From positions 1-31,574 of the forward strand of contig UQQT01000027.1 in NCBI GenBank assembly GCA_900543395.1: DNA of 31,574 nt, in the 5' to 3' direction. The notes under the pieces were generated by a model. The model had not been told where the DNA came from. It saw nothing but the letters and a program-made list of their open reading frames with translations, and did not search any database. Positions 16,614 to 24,342 of the stretch are shown piece after piece. A program made the translations under genes and the position numbers. The stretch's first letter is position 1; every line of letters begins with the position of its first letter. Source of the DNA: an uncultured Oscillospiraceae bacterium. Its GTDB lineage: Bacteria; Bacillota; Clostridia; Oscillospirales; Acutalibacteraceae.

Positions 16614-19272
16614 CCTTTTGTTCTCCGTTTTCGCCGTCGGATTCTGCGGTTCCGTTCATAGCGTTCATTTCATACCATTGAGCCTTTGACATAAGAACTT
16701 TTCTCGGTTTGCTTCCCGCGGAGGGACCGACAACGCCTCTATTTTCAAGCTCGTCCATAATTCTGCCCGCCTTTGAAAAACCTAATGAAAGGTTACGCTG
16801 AAATGCGGAAATGGAGGCTTTTTCGGGATTTTCAATGACAAGTAAAGCCGCTTTGTTTATAATCTGCATATCCGCGTCGGACACACTTCCGCCTTCCGCG
16901 GATGAAGAATCTTTTGAGCCTTTTTTAGCGGTCGACAGCGCGTTCTTATCTATTTCCTGCTGAACCGCGTCGTCGTAAACAGTCGTCTCCTGGCTCTTTA
17001 CGAATTCGACGACTCTTTCTATCTCGGAATCGGAAAGAAAACAGCCCTGAACTCGTTTCGGCTTCGACATTCCTACGGGGTAATAAAGCATATCGCCGAG
17101 TCCGAGAAGCTTTTCCGCACCCGAAGCGTCGATAATCGTTCTTGAATCTATCTGCGAAGAAACGGAAAGTGCAATACGGCTCGGTATGTTAGCTTTGATA
17201 AGACCCGTGATAACGTCGACGGATGGTCTCTGTGTTGCAACGACAAGGTGCATGCCCGCGGCTCGCGCCATCTGGGCAAGACGCGTTATAGAGTCCTCAA
17301 CCTCGGACGGAGCAACGGACATAAGATCCGACAGCTCGTCTATAACGATAACTACCTGGGGCATTTTTTCAAGGTCGTCGCACTCGTCGCACAGACTGTT
17401 GTACGCGCCGATATCTCTGACTCCGTTTTCCTGGAGCGTTTTATATCTGTTAAGCATTTCGGTAACAGCCCATGCAAGCGCGCCGGCGGCTTTTCTTGCA
17501 TCGGAAACAACGGGAACAAGCAGGTGCGGAATGCCGTTATATACGGAGAATTCAACCTGCTTCGGGTCTATCAGCAGAATTTTAACTTCCGACGGCTTAG
17601 CATTATAAAGAATACTTACGATCATTGCGTTAAGGCATACCGATTTACCCGAACCGGTAGTACCGGCTATCAGCAGGTGCGGCATTTTCGCTATATCACA
17701 GCATACGACGTTGCCTGCAATATCCTTGCCAAGAGCGACATTCAGCTTGCTTTTTGCATTTTCGTATATGTCGCTTGAAACAATTTCTCTCATTGTAACG
17801 GTGGTTCTTCCCCTGTTCGGAACCTCTATGCCTATTGCCGATTTATTAGGTATGGGAGCCTCAATTCTGACACCCGCGGGGGCGGCGAGATGAAGAGCCA
17901 AATCATCTGCAAGTCCAGTAAATTTACTTATTTTAACGCCGGGAGCAGGTGCAACTTCATAACGCGTAACAGACGGACCGGGAACTATTTCCGTAACCGT
18001 TGCTGAAACGTTGAAGCTTTTAAGCGCGCCGATAAGTTTTTCTGCAGTAGCTTTTAAATCGGCCTGGCTTGCGGCTCTTGTATTCTTTTGAGGTTTATTA
18101 AGTATTTCAACGCTCGGCAGTATATAATTGTCGTCGCTCTTTTCCCGGCTTAAATCGTCAATCTCTTCGCTGATTTCATTTTTAACCGATTCAACTTCCG
18201 AAGCGGATATTTTTTCTTTAATATCATCTTTAGGTTCGGTTTGAGGATCGGGAGGCGTGAAAATAACAGGTGCCGAAACCGGTGCTTTTTCTTCCCCGAA
18301 TTCGATATTCTCGATTTTTTCTTCCTTTGCGGGAATTGAAAAAATATCTTTAATTTCGTCCGATTCCGTAACGGGCATTGATGCGTTTTCGTCAAAATCT
18401 TTGATTTTATAATTTTTTTCTTTTTCTTTTTTTCTCTGCGATTCTTTTTCGTCGTCGTCAAGCGCGGACTCGTCGTAGACCGTAAATATTTTTTTTCTTC
18501 TTACGTGAGGTTCAGCTTCGTCCGAAATCTCGCTTTCCGCATTTTTCGCATATTTCTGCTGGGTTATTTCGCCGACTTTTTTTACGGGTGTTACAATCAT
18601 TTTAAACAGTCTTATAAGTGTAAACCCTGTGAAAAACATGAACGAAACGAAAATCAGAAGTCCGAGAATTACATAAGCGGGGGCTTTTTTTCTGCCGATG
18701 AGCAAAAGCAATTCTCCGAAAAACGCGCCGAAAATACCGCATCCCGTACTTCCCTCGTCAAAATAGAGCATAAATTCGTTTTTCAAATCCTCGGAAAAAT
18801 CTATCGTTTCCGCATGTCTGAATATGTAGACAAACGAGCTTATAAAAGTGAGCAGAAGCAGACCTTCGAATATCTTGACAACGATATTGTTTTCGAGTTT
18901 GTCCATTGTCATAATGACGGCTATATATATGAGCATCACCGGTATAACGAATGTGTTATATCCGAAGAAGCCGAACGTTACCCCGCGCAGAGCATTCCAT
19001 AATGTACCTTCTGCGCCGTTTATTATTCCGACAAAAAACAGCAGAAAAGCAAGCGCGAATATAATTATCGCCGCTATCTGATTCTTACCCTGCATGAAAG
19101 CCGTTTTTTCGACAGCACTCTGCGCCGTCTTTTTTGCCGAGGACGGGGACTTGCTTTTTGATGAAGAGTTCCCCGATGTTTTTTTTGATGAAGAGGAGGA
19201 CGACTTTCCCGCAGTTTTTTTTGCGGATTGTTTTTTTGCTGTATTGTTTTTTGTTTTCGTATCAGATGCCAT
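16606..19272 (-). CDS. ftsK: DNA translocase FtsK/SpoIIIE
   Basis: An 888-residue FtsK/SpoIIIE ATPase that pumps chromosomal DNA through the division or sporulation septum. Residues 1-50 are Lys/Ser-rich; four or more membrane spans lie at about 66-225; a long acidic linker runs to about 400. The motor follows with Walker A GTTGSGKS at 537-544 and Walker B VVIVIDE near 640-646, and a C-terminal winged-helix gamma domain (about 825-885) reads polar DNA signals. CGGAGG is 5 nt before the ATG. The gene overlaps the tepA-like gene by 11 nt, the same order as around spoIIIE in Bacillus, so either symbol could apply. Confidence 0.95.
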   Translation of the reverse strand: MASDTKTKNNTAKKQSAKKTAGKSSSSSSKKTSGNSSSKSKSPSSAKKTAQSAVEKTAFMQGKNQIAAIIIFALAFLLFFVGIINGAEGTLWNALRGVTFGFFGYNTFVIPVMLIYIAVIMTMDKLENNIVVKIFEGLLLLTFISSFVYIFRHAETIDFSEDLKNEFMLYFDEGSTGCGIFGAFFGELLLLIGRKKAPAYVILGLLIFVSFMFFTGFTLIRLFKMIVTPVKKVGEITQQKYAKNAESEISDEAEPHVRRKKIFTVYDESALDDDEKESQRKKEKEKNYKIKDFDENASMPVTESDEIKDIFSIPAKEEKIENIEFGEEKAPVSAPVIFTPPDPQTEPKDDIKEKISASEVESVKNEISEEIDDLSREKSDDNYILPSVEILNKPQKNTRAASQADLKATAEKLIGALKSFNVSATVTEIVPGPSVTRYEVAPAPGVKISKFTGLADDLALHLAAPAGVRIEAPIPNKSAIGIEVPNRGRTTVTMREIVSSDIYENAKSKLNVALGKDIAGNVVCCDIAKMPHLLIAGTTGSGKSVCLNAMIVSILYNAKPSEVKILLIDPKQVEFSVYNGIPHLLVPVVSDARKAAGALAWAVTEMLNRYKTLQENGVRDIGAYNSLCDECDDLEKMPQVVIVIDELSDLMSVAPSEVEDSITRLAQMARAAGMHLVVATQRPSVDVITGLIKANIPSRIALSVSSQIDSRTIIDASGAEKLLGLGDMLYYPVGMSKPKRVQGCFLSDSEIERVVEFVKSQETTVYDDAVQQEIDKNALSTAKKGSKDSSSAEGGSVSDADMQIINKAALLVIENPEKASISAFQRNLSLGFSKAGRIMDELENRGVVGPSAGSKPRKVLMSKAQWYEMNAMNGTAESDGENGEQKDE

Positions 19273-20029
19273 GATTGCCTCCGTTGTTTTTCTTTATAAA
19301 TGAGTATAAGCAGTTGAGCGCGGATGAAAGAGAGCCGATTTCATCTATAAGCCCCTCGTTCACCGCGTCCTCGCCGTTGAGTACCGTTCCGACGTCGGTT
19401 ACAAGCTCGCGGGTTGAAAGCATCAGTTCCCTGAATCTCTCGGGCGTAATATTCGAATTCTCACAGACAAAACGTACAATTCGCTCCTGCATATTTTGAA
19501 AATAATTAAGAGTCTGCGGAACGCCGAGAACAAGACCGTTCATTCTGACAGGATGAACTGTCATTGTTGCGCTCTTAGCTATAAACGATCTGTCTGCCGC
19601 GACGGCAAGAGGGACGCCGATAGAGTGTCCGCCTCCGAGAACAAGCGAAACGACAGGCTTTGTTATACCTGCTATCAGCTCCGCAAGAGCAAGTCCCGCT
19701 TCAATATCTCCGCCGACCGTATTCAATATAACGATAAGTCCGTCAATTTCCTTGCTTTCCTCTATCGCGACAAGCTGAGGAATAACATGCTCGTATTTCG
19801 TCGATTTTGTACCGGACGGAAGCATATAATGCCCCTCAATCTGTCCGATCACTGTCATACAATGAATAAAATGTCCGTTTTCACCGACCGTTACGCTTCC
19901 GTAATCCTTAATTTCGTCATTGTTTTCCGTTTGTGAAACGTCGTTTTCATTTATTTCGGGTAAGTCGGGATTATCCGTGGAGAACGGCGACGGAAGAGTA
20001 AAACCGTAAAGATTTTGAGAAAATAACAT
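19262..20029 (-). CDS. ClpP-fold protease, TepA-like
   Basis: A 255-residue ClpP/crotonase-fold protease. The catalytic serine is likely in GGGHSIGVPLAVAAD and the histidine in TVHPVR, preceded by the NTVGGDIEAGLALAEL oxyanion region. The usual ClpP ATPase-docking context is not obvious. Its position directly before ftsK/spoIIIE matches tepA (ymfB) of Bacillus, a membrane-associated, translocation-enhancing peptide peptidase. About 55 N-terminal residues precede the fold. AAGGAG is 7 nt before the ATG and a good promoter lies upstream. The family is secure, the specific role is by analogy. Confidence 0.85.
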   Translation of the reverse strand: MLFSQNLYGFTLPSPFSTDNPDLPEINENDVSQTENNDEIKDYGSVTVGENGHFIHCMTVIGQIEGHYMLPSGTKSTKYEHVIPQLVAIEESKEIDGLIVILNTVGGDIEAGLALAELIAGITKPVVSLVLGGGHSIGVPLAVAADRSFIAKSATMTVHPVRMNGLVLGVPQTLNYFQNMQERIVRFVCENSNITPERFRELMLSTRELVTDVGTVLNGEDAVNEGLIDEIGSLSSALNCLYSFIKKNNGGNHGI

Positions 20030-20080
20030 TATACCACTCCTTTAAAGTAGTATAACCTTTTTTCATTTCTTTATCTTTAT

Positions 20081-20109
20081 ATTATATCATTATTTTTTTC
20101 ATGTATCAA
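20081..20109 (-). promoter_or_regulatory. Sigma-A promoter of the tepA-ftsK operon
   Basis: On the minus strand TTGATA (20104-20109) and TATAAT (20081-20086) are 17 bp apart, about 50 nt before the ATG at 20029. It drives the operon that appears to run to 11730. I could not identify a convincing sporulation-sigma promoter for the divergent cotJ operon in the same gap. Confidence 0.7.
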
Positions 20110-20200
20110 TAGATAATTTACAGTGTCCGAAAGATTGAAAATGAATAGTATGATAACGTAAGTTATGACTGCATCAATTTAATTCTAAGGAGATATATAA

Positions 20201-20392
20201 ATGGATAAAAATATAAAATCCTGCGGAGTATCGAACGTAAAATCCGCGCTTCCCGCTTCACCGCAGAATGCGATGGCATACGTGCCGTTTCAGCTCGATT
20301 CGAGAGAATTTTCTGTTGAAGAAGCGTTAAAAAACGGAACACTGTTTCCTGTTTTAAATAAACCTTTTACGGGAGGCGGTAAAAATGGATAA
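20201..20392 (+). CDS. cotJA: Spore coat-associated protein CotJA
   Basis: A 63-residue protein with the CotJA core AYVPFQ, then VEEALKNGTLFPVLNKPF and a Gly-rich end. CotJA is a small inner-coat component made in the mother cell and needed with CotJC. About 24 residues precede the core, a modest extension. AAGGAG is 8 nt before the ATG. It is the first gene of cotJABC and overlaps cotJB by 8 nt. The family is clear; expression by a sporulation sigma factor is expected but not demonstrated here. Confidence 0.9.
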   Translation: MDKNIKSCGVSNVKSALPASPQNAMAYVPFQLDSREFSVEEALKNGTLFPVLNKPFTGGGKNG

Positions 20393-20633
20393 CAGACTTT
20401 CTCTGTTGAGAAAATATTCCGCCGAACAGTTTGCCGCATGGGAAACCCATCTTTACCTCGACACCCATCCGTATGATCTTAATGCAAGAACGATGTTCGA
20501 ACAGCATAACGCTCATGCGAACGAACTGAAAAAAGAATACGAATCAAAATACGGTCCGTTAAAATCAAACAATTCGGACGCGTGCGAGTGGCTTTCATCA
20601 CCCTGGCCCTGGGAAAGGAGCAATGATAAATAA
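20385..20633 (+). CDS. cotJB: Spore coat protein CotJB
   Basis: An 82-residue CotJB. It contains AAWETHLYLDTHPYDLNAR in the middle, then YESKYGPLKS and the tryptophan-rich end SSPWPWERS, all typical of the family. CotJB is a coat assembly partner in the mother cell. The ATG overlaps the end of cotJA, and its own stop overlaps the cotJC start by one base, so the three genes form a tight operon. Length is normal. Confidence 0.92.
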   Translation: MDNRLSLLRKYSAEQFAAWETHLYLDTHPYDLNARTMFEQHNAHANELKKEYESKYGPLKSNNSDACEWLSSPWPWERSNDK

Positions 20634-20781
20634 TGTGGAACTATGAGAAAAAACTTCAATATCCGGTAAATATAAAAAATCCAGACCCCAAAGCCGCACA
20701 GATAATAATTTCGCAGTACGGCGGTCCGGACGGTGAGTTGGGAGCGTCATTAAGGTATTTGTCGCAGAGATATTCTATGCC

Positions 20782-22464
20782 TTACCCCGAATTAAAGGGA
20801 CTGCTTACGGATATAGGTAGAGAAGCCTCTGAAATGTTCCATTCAGAGGCTACGGCTTTTTTTGATGCTTTTGCAACCGTATAGCTCCACTTCATAGGAA
20901 GTAAATTCAGATATACATCTATGTTGTCCTTATCTTGAACTACCATCTTGTCTAAAATGTGCTTATAGAACTCATCTTCGTACTCCACGCCGCTGACAAT
21001 CTCTTTGATTGCGTCCTCAATCTCTTTTAAGAGCTGCTGTTGCTGTTCTATCATTTCCCGTTGTTTATCCACGCTTTCGATGATAGATTGAAGCTCCTCG
21101 ATTTCTGCATCGCAGCTTGCACGGGTGGCGGTAAATTCGTCCTTGTTAATCAGATTGGACATATACAGGTCAATCAGATTAGCTCGTTTGCCCTCAATCT
21201 TTTTTATCTGCTCTTGCAGCTTTAGGACATCCGTACCTGTCGTATCCATAGCAATGATGGACTGAATAACGGCAGTTAGGTTATTTATGATTTTATCCCT
21301 GTTGTATTTAAGGCTCTTGGTTACGAGATACATAATGTGGGTCGCATCCTCATTGCGGATAGACAAGCCCGTACAGCCGACTTGGTTTCCTGCCTTGTCG
21401 ATATGGGGGCTTCCGTTTTTTGCGGCTTCATTGCAGCGCCACGCCTTGTATCGGCTGCCGTCCTTTCTGGTTTTATACCTTGCCACATAGCTTGAACCGC
21501 AGCAGCCGCATTTGATTTTGCCAGAGAACGGATAGCGGTTAGAGTGCTTCGCCTTACCCTCCTGCGAAAGCGACTTTGCATCTAAAATTCGGTTTGCTTC
21601 ATCGAACAGTTCACGGGAGATAATCGGCTCGTGATGGTCTTTAATGATAACAAATTCCTCTTGACCACGGTTGTATTTCTTTTCGTGAGATAGGAAGTCT
21701 GGCGTATAGGTCTTTTTCTGAACCAAGTCGCCGCAGTATTTTTCGTTGCGAATCACTCGCAGAATGACCGTGTTGCTCCATTCCTTGACCCGCATAGGGC
21801 TGATACCTTCCTCACGAAGCTCACGGGCGATGACGTGCGTTCCTTTGCCCTCATTGACAAACTTATGGAAGATAAGGCGTACAACCTTTGCACCTCCCTC
21901 GTTGATAGTCATTTTGCCGCCCTCGACATCGTAGCCCAACATACTTCTGCCGAACACAACGCCTTGTTCCATCTGGCGTTTTTGACCCCACTTCACACGC
22001 TCGGAAGTCTTGCGGCTTTCTTCCTGTGCAATAGAGGACATAATCGCCAGACGAAGCTCTGCATCGCCGTCTAAGGTGTTGATATTGTCATTCATAAATA
22101 TAACACCGACGCCGTGCTTTTTCAATTCACGGGTGTAATATATACTATCAAGGGTGTTTCTCGCAAAACGGGAAATCTCCTTGGTGATAATCAAATCAAA
22201 GTCGCCGTTCTTGGCGCACGCTATCATACGGTTAAACTCTTTGCGCTTCTTTGTGTTCGTGCCAGAAATGCCCTCATCGGCAAAAATCTCATAAAGCTCC
22301 CAATCTGGATTGCGCTCAATATACTGTCTGAAATACCGCTGCTGGCTTTCAAACGAATTGGCTTGGTCTTCATTGTCCGTTGAAACACGGCAGTAGGCAG
22401 CTACCTTTCTTTTCGTTTCAACCATCTTCAGCTCTTGGTTTAGGCGTTCATATCTATTTATCAT
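20782..22464 (-). CDS. Large serine recombinase (site-specific integrase)
   Basis: A 560-residue large serine recombinase. The resolvase domain starts KVAAYCRVSTD with catalytic Ser28 and has EISRFARN with active-site Arg. The Recombinase domain (about residues 170-290) includes MLGYDVEGGK and RNEKYCGDL. A zinc ribbon follows (KCGCCG, then WRCNEA), then a coiled-coil region (about 420-490). It integrates and excises circular DNA at short att sites. AAAGGAG is 7 nt before the ATG and a promoter lies upstream. The last 11 or so codons lie on the cotJC side of the junction, so its C-terminus is supplied by the host gene and would change after excision. It is antisense to cotJC. Confidence 0.93.
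   Translation of the reverse strand: MINRYERLNQELKMVETKRKVAAYCRVSTDNEDQANSFESQQRYFRQYIERNPDWELYEIFADEGISGTNTKKRKEFNRMIACAKNGDFDLIITKEISRFARNTLDSIYYTRELKKHGVGVIFMNDNINTLDGDAELRLAIMSSIAQEESRKTSERVKWGQKRQMEQGVVFGRSMLGYDVEGGKMTINEGGAKVVRLIFHKFVNEGKGTHVIARELREEGISPMRVKEWSNTVILRVIRNEKYCGDLVQKKTYTPDFLSHEKKYNRGQEEFVIIKDHHEPIISRELFDEANRILDAKSLSQEGKAKHSNRYPFSGKIKCGCCGSSYVARYKTRKDGSRYKAWRCNEAAKNGSPHIDKAGNQVGCTGLSIRNEDATHIMYLVTKSLKYNRDKIINNLTAVIQSIIAMDTTGTDVLKLQEQIKKIEGKRANLIDLYMSNLINKDEFTATRASCDAEIEELQSIIESVDKQREMIEQQQQLLKEIEDAIKEIVSGVEYEDEFYKHILDKMVVQDKDNIDVYLNLLPMKWSYTVAKASKKAVASEWNISEASLPISVSSPFNSG
20806..20830. other. Left attachment junction (attL) of the element
   Basis: CotJC homology ends within GGATATAGGT (20809-20818) and recombinase-side sequence begins. 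The crossover for a large serine recombinase needs only a 2-bp core; a GG or GT at 20816-20818 is the likely place. The exact core needs the right junction or the empty site. Confidence 0.65.
20824..20863 (+). terminator. Terminator-like hairpin just inside the element
   Basis: AGCCTCTGAA (20824-20833) and TTCAGAGGCT (20842-20851) form a perfect 10-bp stem with an 8-nt loop, followed after 5 nt by seven Ts (20857-20863). Read in the cotJ direction it would stop the truncated cotJC transcript. It lies inside the recombinase coding end on the other strand. Confidence 0.6.
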
Positions 22465-22504
22465 AGCGAAGCTCCTTTCTCAGTAAACTTTGTTACTGTA
22501 TTTA

Positions 22505-22533
22505 ATTATAGAAAAAAGAGTGTGCGGTGTCGA
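22505..22533 (-). promoter_or_regulatory. Promoter of the recombinase gene
   Basis: On the minus strand TCGACA (22528-22533) and a perfect TATAAT (22505-22510) are 17 bp apart, about 40 nt before the ATG. It is a vegetative sigma-A type promoter, not an obvious sporulation-sigma one, which bears on whether excision is tied to sporulation. Confidence 0.6.
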
Positions 22534-22564
22534 ATGTGCAAATTTGTTTTTTCACTCGGCTATG

Positions 22565-22592
22565 TAAAAACGCCAAGCGTTATGCTCGGCGT
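22565..22592 (-). terminator. Terminator after the small gene/mazF pair
   Basis: On the minus strand ACGCCGAGC and GCTTGGCGT form a 9-bp stem (one wobble) with a 5-nt loop, followed by TTTTT. The stop codon of the small gene (22580-22582) lies in the loop. It separates mazF from the recombinase promoter. Confidence 0.8.
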
Positions 22593-22783
22593 CTGCTTTT
22601 TTGCTCCCTGCTATATTGCTTTTCAAGCTCGACCAAACAGCGTTCCCGTTGAGAATGTGTCAGCAGCTTTCTTTTCTCCAAAGAAAGGAGTATCGACTTT
22701 TGGATATTCATAAGGAACGCAGCGTGTTCCTGCTCGTTTAATTCTGGAACAGGGTCGCCAACATAAACAAATTCTCTATGCAA
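22580..22783 (-). CDS. Small hypothetical protein downstream of mazF
   Basis: A protein of about 67 residues with no ATG in a good place. The likely start is TTG at 22783 or CTG at 22786, with GGGAGG ending 8-11 nt upstream at 22795-22800. The frame remains open back to 22900 inside mazF, so a longer overlapping form is possible. The C-terminal part (LSLEKRKLLTHSQRERCLVE) is charged and helical, loosely like a SHOCT-type short domain, and the tail is basic. Its place between mazF and the recombinase suggests it belongs to the element's core. I do not recognise a function, and it does not look like a usual MazE antitoxin. Confidence 0.5.
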   Translation of the reverse strand: MHREFVYVGDPVPELNEQEHAAFLMNIQKSILLSLEKRKLLTHSQRERCLVELEKQYSREQKSRRRA

Positions 22784-22848
22784 CAGCCGCAACACCTCCC
22801 TCGTTTCTAATGTATATGAGCTACCGCTTGTACCGTATAACGAGAGAG

Positions 22849-23208
22849 CTAATCCTTTTTTGCAAGCCCGATGCTGATGGCAAGGGCTTTGTCTGCGCAA
22901 TGAATAAAACGCCTGTCAAGAGTTCCTAAGTACTCTCGCAGGCGTTGTTTGTCTATGGTGCGGATTTGTTCAAACAATATGATTGAGTTCTTATCCAGAC
23001 CGTCGAAGTCTTTAATTAAGGTGTGTGTAGGTAGTTTTGCTTTTGTGTGTATCCGACTTGTGATAGGGGCGATAATGACCGTAGGGCTATGCTTGTTGCC
23101 TATATCGTTGGAAATGATAAGTACAGGTCTTGTTCCGCCTTGCTCCGAGCCGATAACGGGATTTAAGTTTGCGTAGTAAATATCTCCACGCTTGAATTTT
23201 CTTTCCAT
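22849..23208 (-). CDS. MazF/PemK-family mRNA interferase toxin
   Basis: A 119-residue MazF/PemK toxin. It has the family start FKRGDIYYANLNPVIGSEQG, then TRPVLIISNDIGNKHSPTVI and APITSR, and later ILFEQIRTIDKQRL. MazF enzymes cut single-stranded RNA at short sequences in the ribosome-free pool. GGGAGG is 9 nt before the ATG. No antitoxin gene is visible in the 565 bp upstream, and the gene downstream does not look like one, so it may be an orphan, may use an antitoxin elsewhere in the element, or may be an RNA-controlled regulator. The conserved residues look intact. Confidence 0.88.
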   Translation of the reverse strand: MERKFKRGDIYYANLNPVIGSEQGGTRPVLIISNDIGNKHSPTVIIAPITSRIHTKAKLPTHTLIKDFDGLDKNSIILFEQIRTIDKQRLREYLGTLDRRFIHCADKALAISIGLAKKD

Positions 23209-23232
23209 TATGTTTGACCTCCCAATTTTATT

Positions 23233-23262
23233 TAGGCAGGTATGTTCTGCCTATGTAGGCAG
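23233..23262. promoter_or_regulatory. Triple 7-bp repeat upstream of mazF
   Basis: TAGGCAG at 23233-23239, its complement CTGCCTA at 23247-23253, and TAGGCAG again at 23256-23262. The middle copy can pair with either outer copy, so the mazF leader RNA could form two exclusive hairpins. At the DNA level it could equally be a repressor site. It lies about 25 nt before the mazF ATG. Confidence 0.5.
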
Positions 23263-23713
23263 CCAAACACAAGGAAGTATTTAAGGTCGGGAGAGCATAA
23301 ACAATATCTCTGTTCTTTTGACCGCCTTGCGTCTGGCTGCTATGAGAAAGCATTTCAATTTGTCCTCGACACCCCGAAATGCTATTGGGAAGTCGCCAAA
23401 CGGTCAGCAGCGAACTGACGCCACGGGAGTTTCACCCCAACTGTCGTTCTGACAGAGCCGCCCTCATTGCCTGCGACGGTTTTATCACGCTCGGACTGTG
23501 ACTGGACGGGAGTATCATTGTCCTCTTTGTGGGTTATGGCGAAATCGGGAGCTGCCCGATATTTTGAGTAGGTAGTTGTCGCTCTCTGCTTTACGGCAGG
23601 TTATGGCGTACCTCTCGACACGCTTATGCTTATCACAATCACAAAGAGAAGGTATTTGGCGAATGGGTATTCGGTTTTCAAAGAGCAATCCCGTTTTCGC
23701 CACACAAAGGAAA
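23263..23713. other. Gene-free structured region upstream of mazF
   Basis: No convincing gene with a ribosome site on either strand. The region is full of pairings: CTCTTTGTG (23523-23531) with CACAAAGAG (23640-23648); GGCGAAATCGGG (23538-23549) with CCCGTTTTCGCC (23690-23701), 11 of 12; ATCGGG with CCCGAT around 23543-23559; and GTCAG with CTGAC near 23412-23428. The first two pairings interlock, which would make a pseudoknot or alternative folds. It could be a structured RNA, a transfer origin or a recombination site; I cannot decide. Confidence 0.45.
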
Positions 23714-23745
23714 ACAGGGCGAGAGGTTTTGTCCTCTCACCCTGT
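23710..23745 (-). terminator. Terminator of the sigma-like gene
   Basis: On the minus strand ACAGGGTGAGAGG pairs with CCTCTCGCCCTGT around a 6-nt loop (23733-23745 with 23714-23726, one mismatch), followed by TTTTCCTTT. It is 28 nt after the stop of the sigma-70-like gene. Confidence 0.75.
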
Positions 23746-23773
23746 AGCCCGTGGGAACGCTCAATTTTCCCCT

Positions 23774-24202
23774 CTACTCAAAAATTTTTTGGATTTTTTC
23801 TTTGAGCCTGTCCAATCGCCTGTAAACGGCTTTCTCCGTGATACGCAGATACGATGCAATTTCACGGGTAGAATATCCCTGTACTTTCATAAAAGCGATA
23901 TGCAGAGTAAGCCTATCCACCTTAATCAGCACTTGATAGAGCTGCTGATTTTCGATGTTATCCAGAAAGTCCTCAACCGTGTTTATTTCGGGCTGTGTCA
24001 TATCCGCTGCGACTTCTTCAAGGTATGTACCTGTTTCTTGCATACGCTGATAGTAACGCCTGTCGGAATTGAAAATCGCCCAATCGTGAACACGGAGCTT
24101 TTCTATGTCTTTCTCGCTGACACCCAAACTCCGCAACTGTTTTTCTTCGGCTTCTTTCCATAGCCGCCATTTCTTTTCTTCTCTGGCTTTGTTGTACGCC
24201 AT
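23774..24202 (-). CDS. Sigma-70 region-4-like regulator
   Basis: A 142-residue protein whose C-terminal 45 residues form a sigma-70 region-4-type helix-turn-helix (KVQGYSTREIASYLRITEKA, then VYRRLDRLK). The N-terminal half is highly charged (AREEKKWRLWKEAEEKQLR) with no region-2 domain visible, so it is probably a sigma-like DNA-binding regulator of the element rather than a full sigma factor. Similar short proteins are common in conjugative elements of Firmicutes. The open frame continues to 24307, but the ATG at 24202, 7 nt after GGAGG, is clearly right. A hairpin-rich leader precedes it. Confidence 0.75.
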   Translation of the reverse strand: MAYNKAREEKKWRLWKEAEEKQLRSLGVSEKDIEKLRVHDWAIFNSDRRYYQRMQETGTYLEEVAADMTQPEINTVEDFLDNIENQQLYQVLIKVDRLTLHIAFMKVQGYSTREIASYLRITEKAVYRRLDRLKEKIQKIFE

Positions 24203-24276
24203 ACTGTTTCCTCCAATCTGAATTTTTTGAAAACTCAGACTGGCGGGCGGACTGCGACAACCAACGCCAGATGCGG

Positions 24277-24309
24277 GCTTGTCCTGTATCAAAGAGAAGC
24301 AGGACAAGC
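24277..24309 (-). repeat. Inverted repeat in the leader of the sigma-like gene
   Basis: GCTTGTCCTG (24277-24286) and CAGGACAAGC (24300-24309) form a perfect 10-bp stem with a 13-nt loop. Together with the adjacent terminator-like hairpin it forms a two-hairpin leader before the ATG at 24202. Confidence 0.6.
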
Positions 24310-24342
24310 AAAAAGCCGCAAAGGTACAAAGACCTCTGCGGC
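24310..24342 (-). terminator. Terminator or attenuator before the sigma-like gene
   Basis: On the minus strand GCCGCA and TGCGGC with inner AGGT/ACCT form a stem, followed by TTTTTG. It lies about 110 nt before the sigma-like ATG. It may end transcripts from the right or attenuate the gene. Confidence 0.6.

Larger units (their letters stand above)
20633..20884 (+). pseudogene. cotJC: cotJC 5' fragment, interrupted by the mobile element
   Basis: The first 62 residues match CotJC, a manganese-catalase-like ferritin-fold coat protein of about 190 residues: MWNYEKKLQYPV, ISQYGGPDGELGASLRYLSQ and LLTDIG. After Gly62 (codon 20816-20818) the expected TEELAH, which carries metal ligands, is missing and the frame continues for 21 unrelated residues to a stop at 20882-20884. 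The change coincides with the end of a serine recombinase gene on the other strand, so the gene is split by integration rather than decayed. The remaining two thirds are absent from the window. It may be restored if the element is excised, so pseudogene is only the present state. Confidence 0.85.

Noticed and set aside
20110..20195. Sigma-E/K promoter for cotJA
   Set aside because: One is expected, but no pair of elements matched the consensus well enough to place it.
23515..23703. Minus-strand 62-codon frame upstream of mazF, considered as an antitoxin
   Set aside because: No ribosome site and no antitoxin-like pattern; it lies within paired segments and is more likely part of a structured region.
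23576..24163. Plus-strand 195-codon frame
   Set aside because: Antisense to the clear sigma-like gene and its terminator; composition does not look like a real protein.
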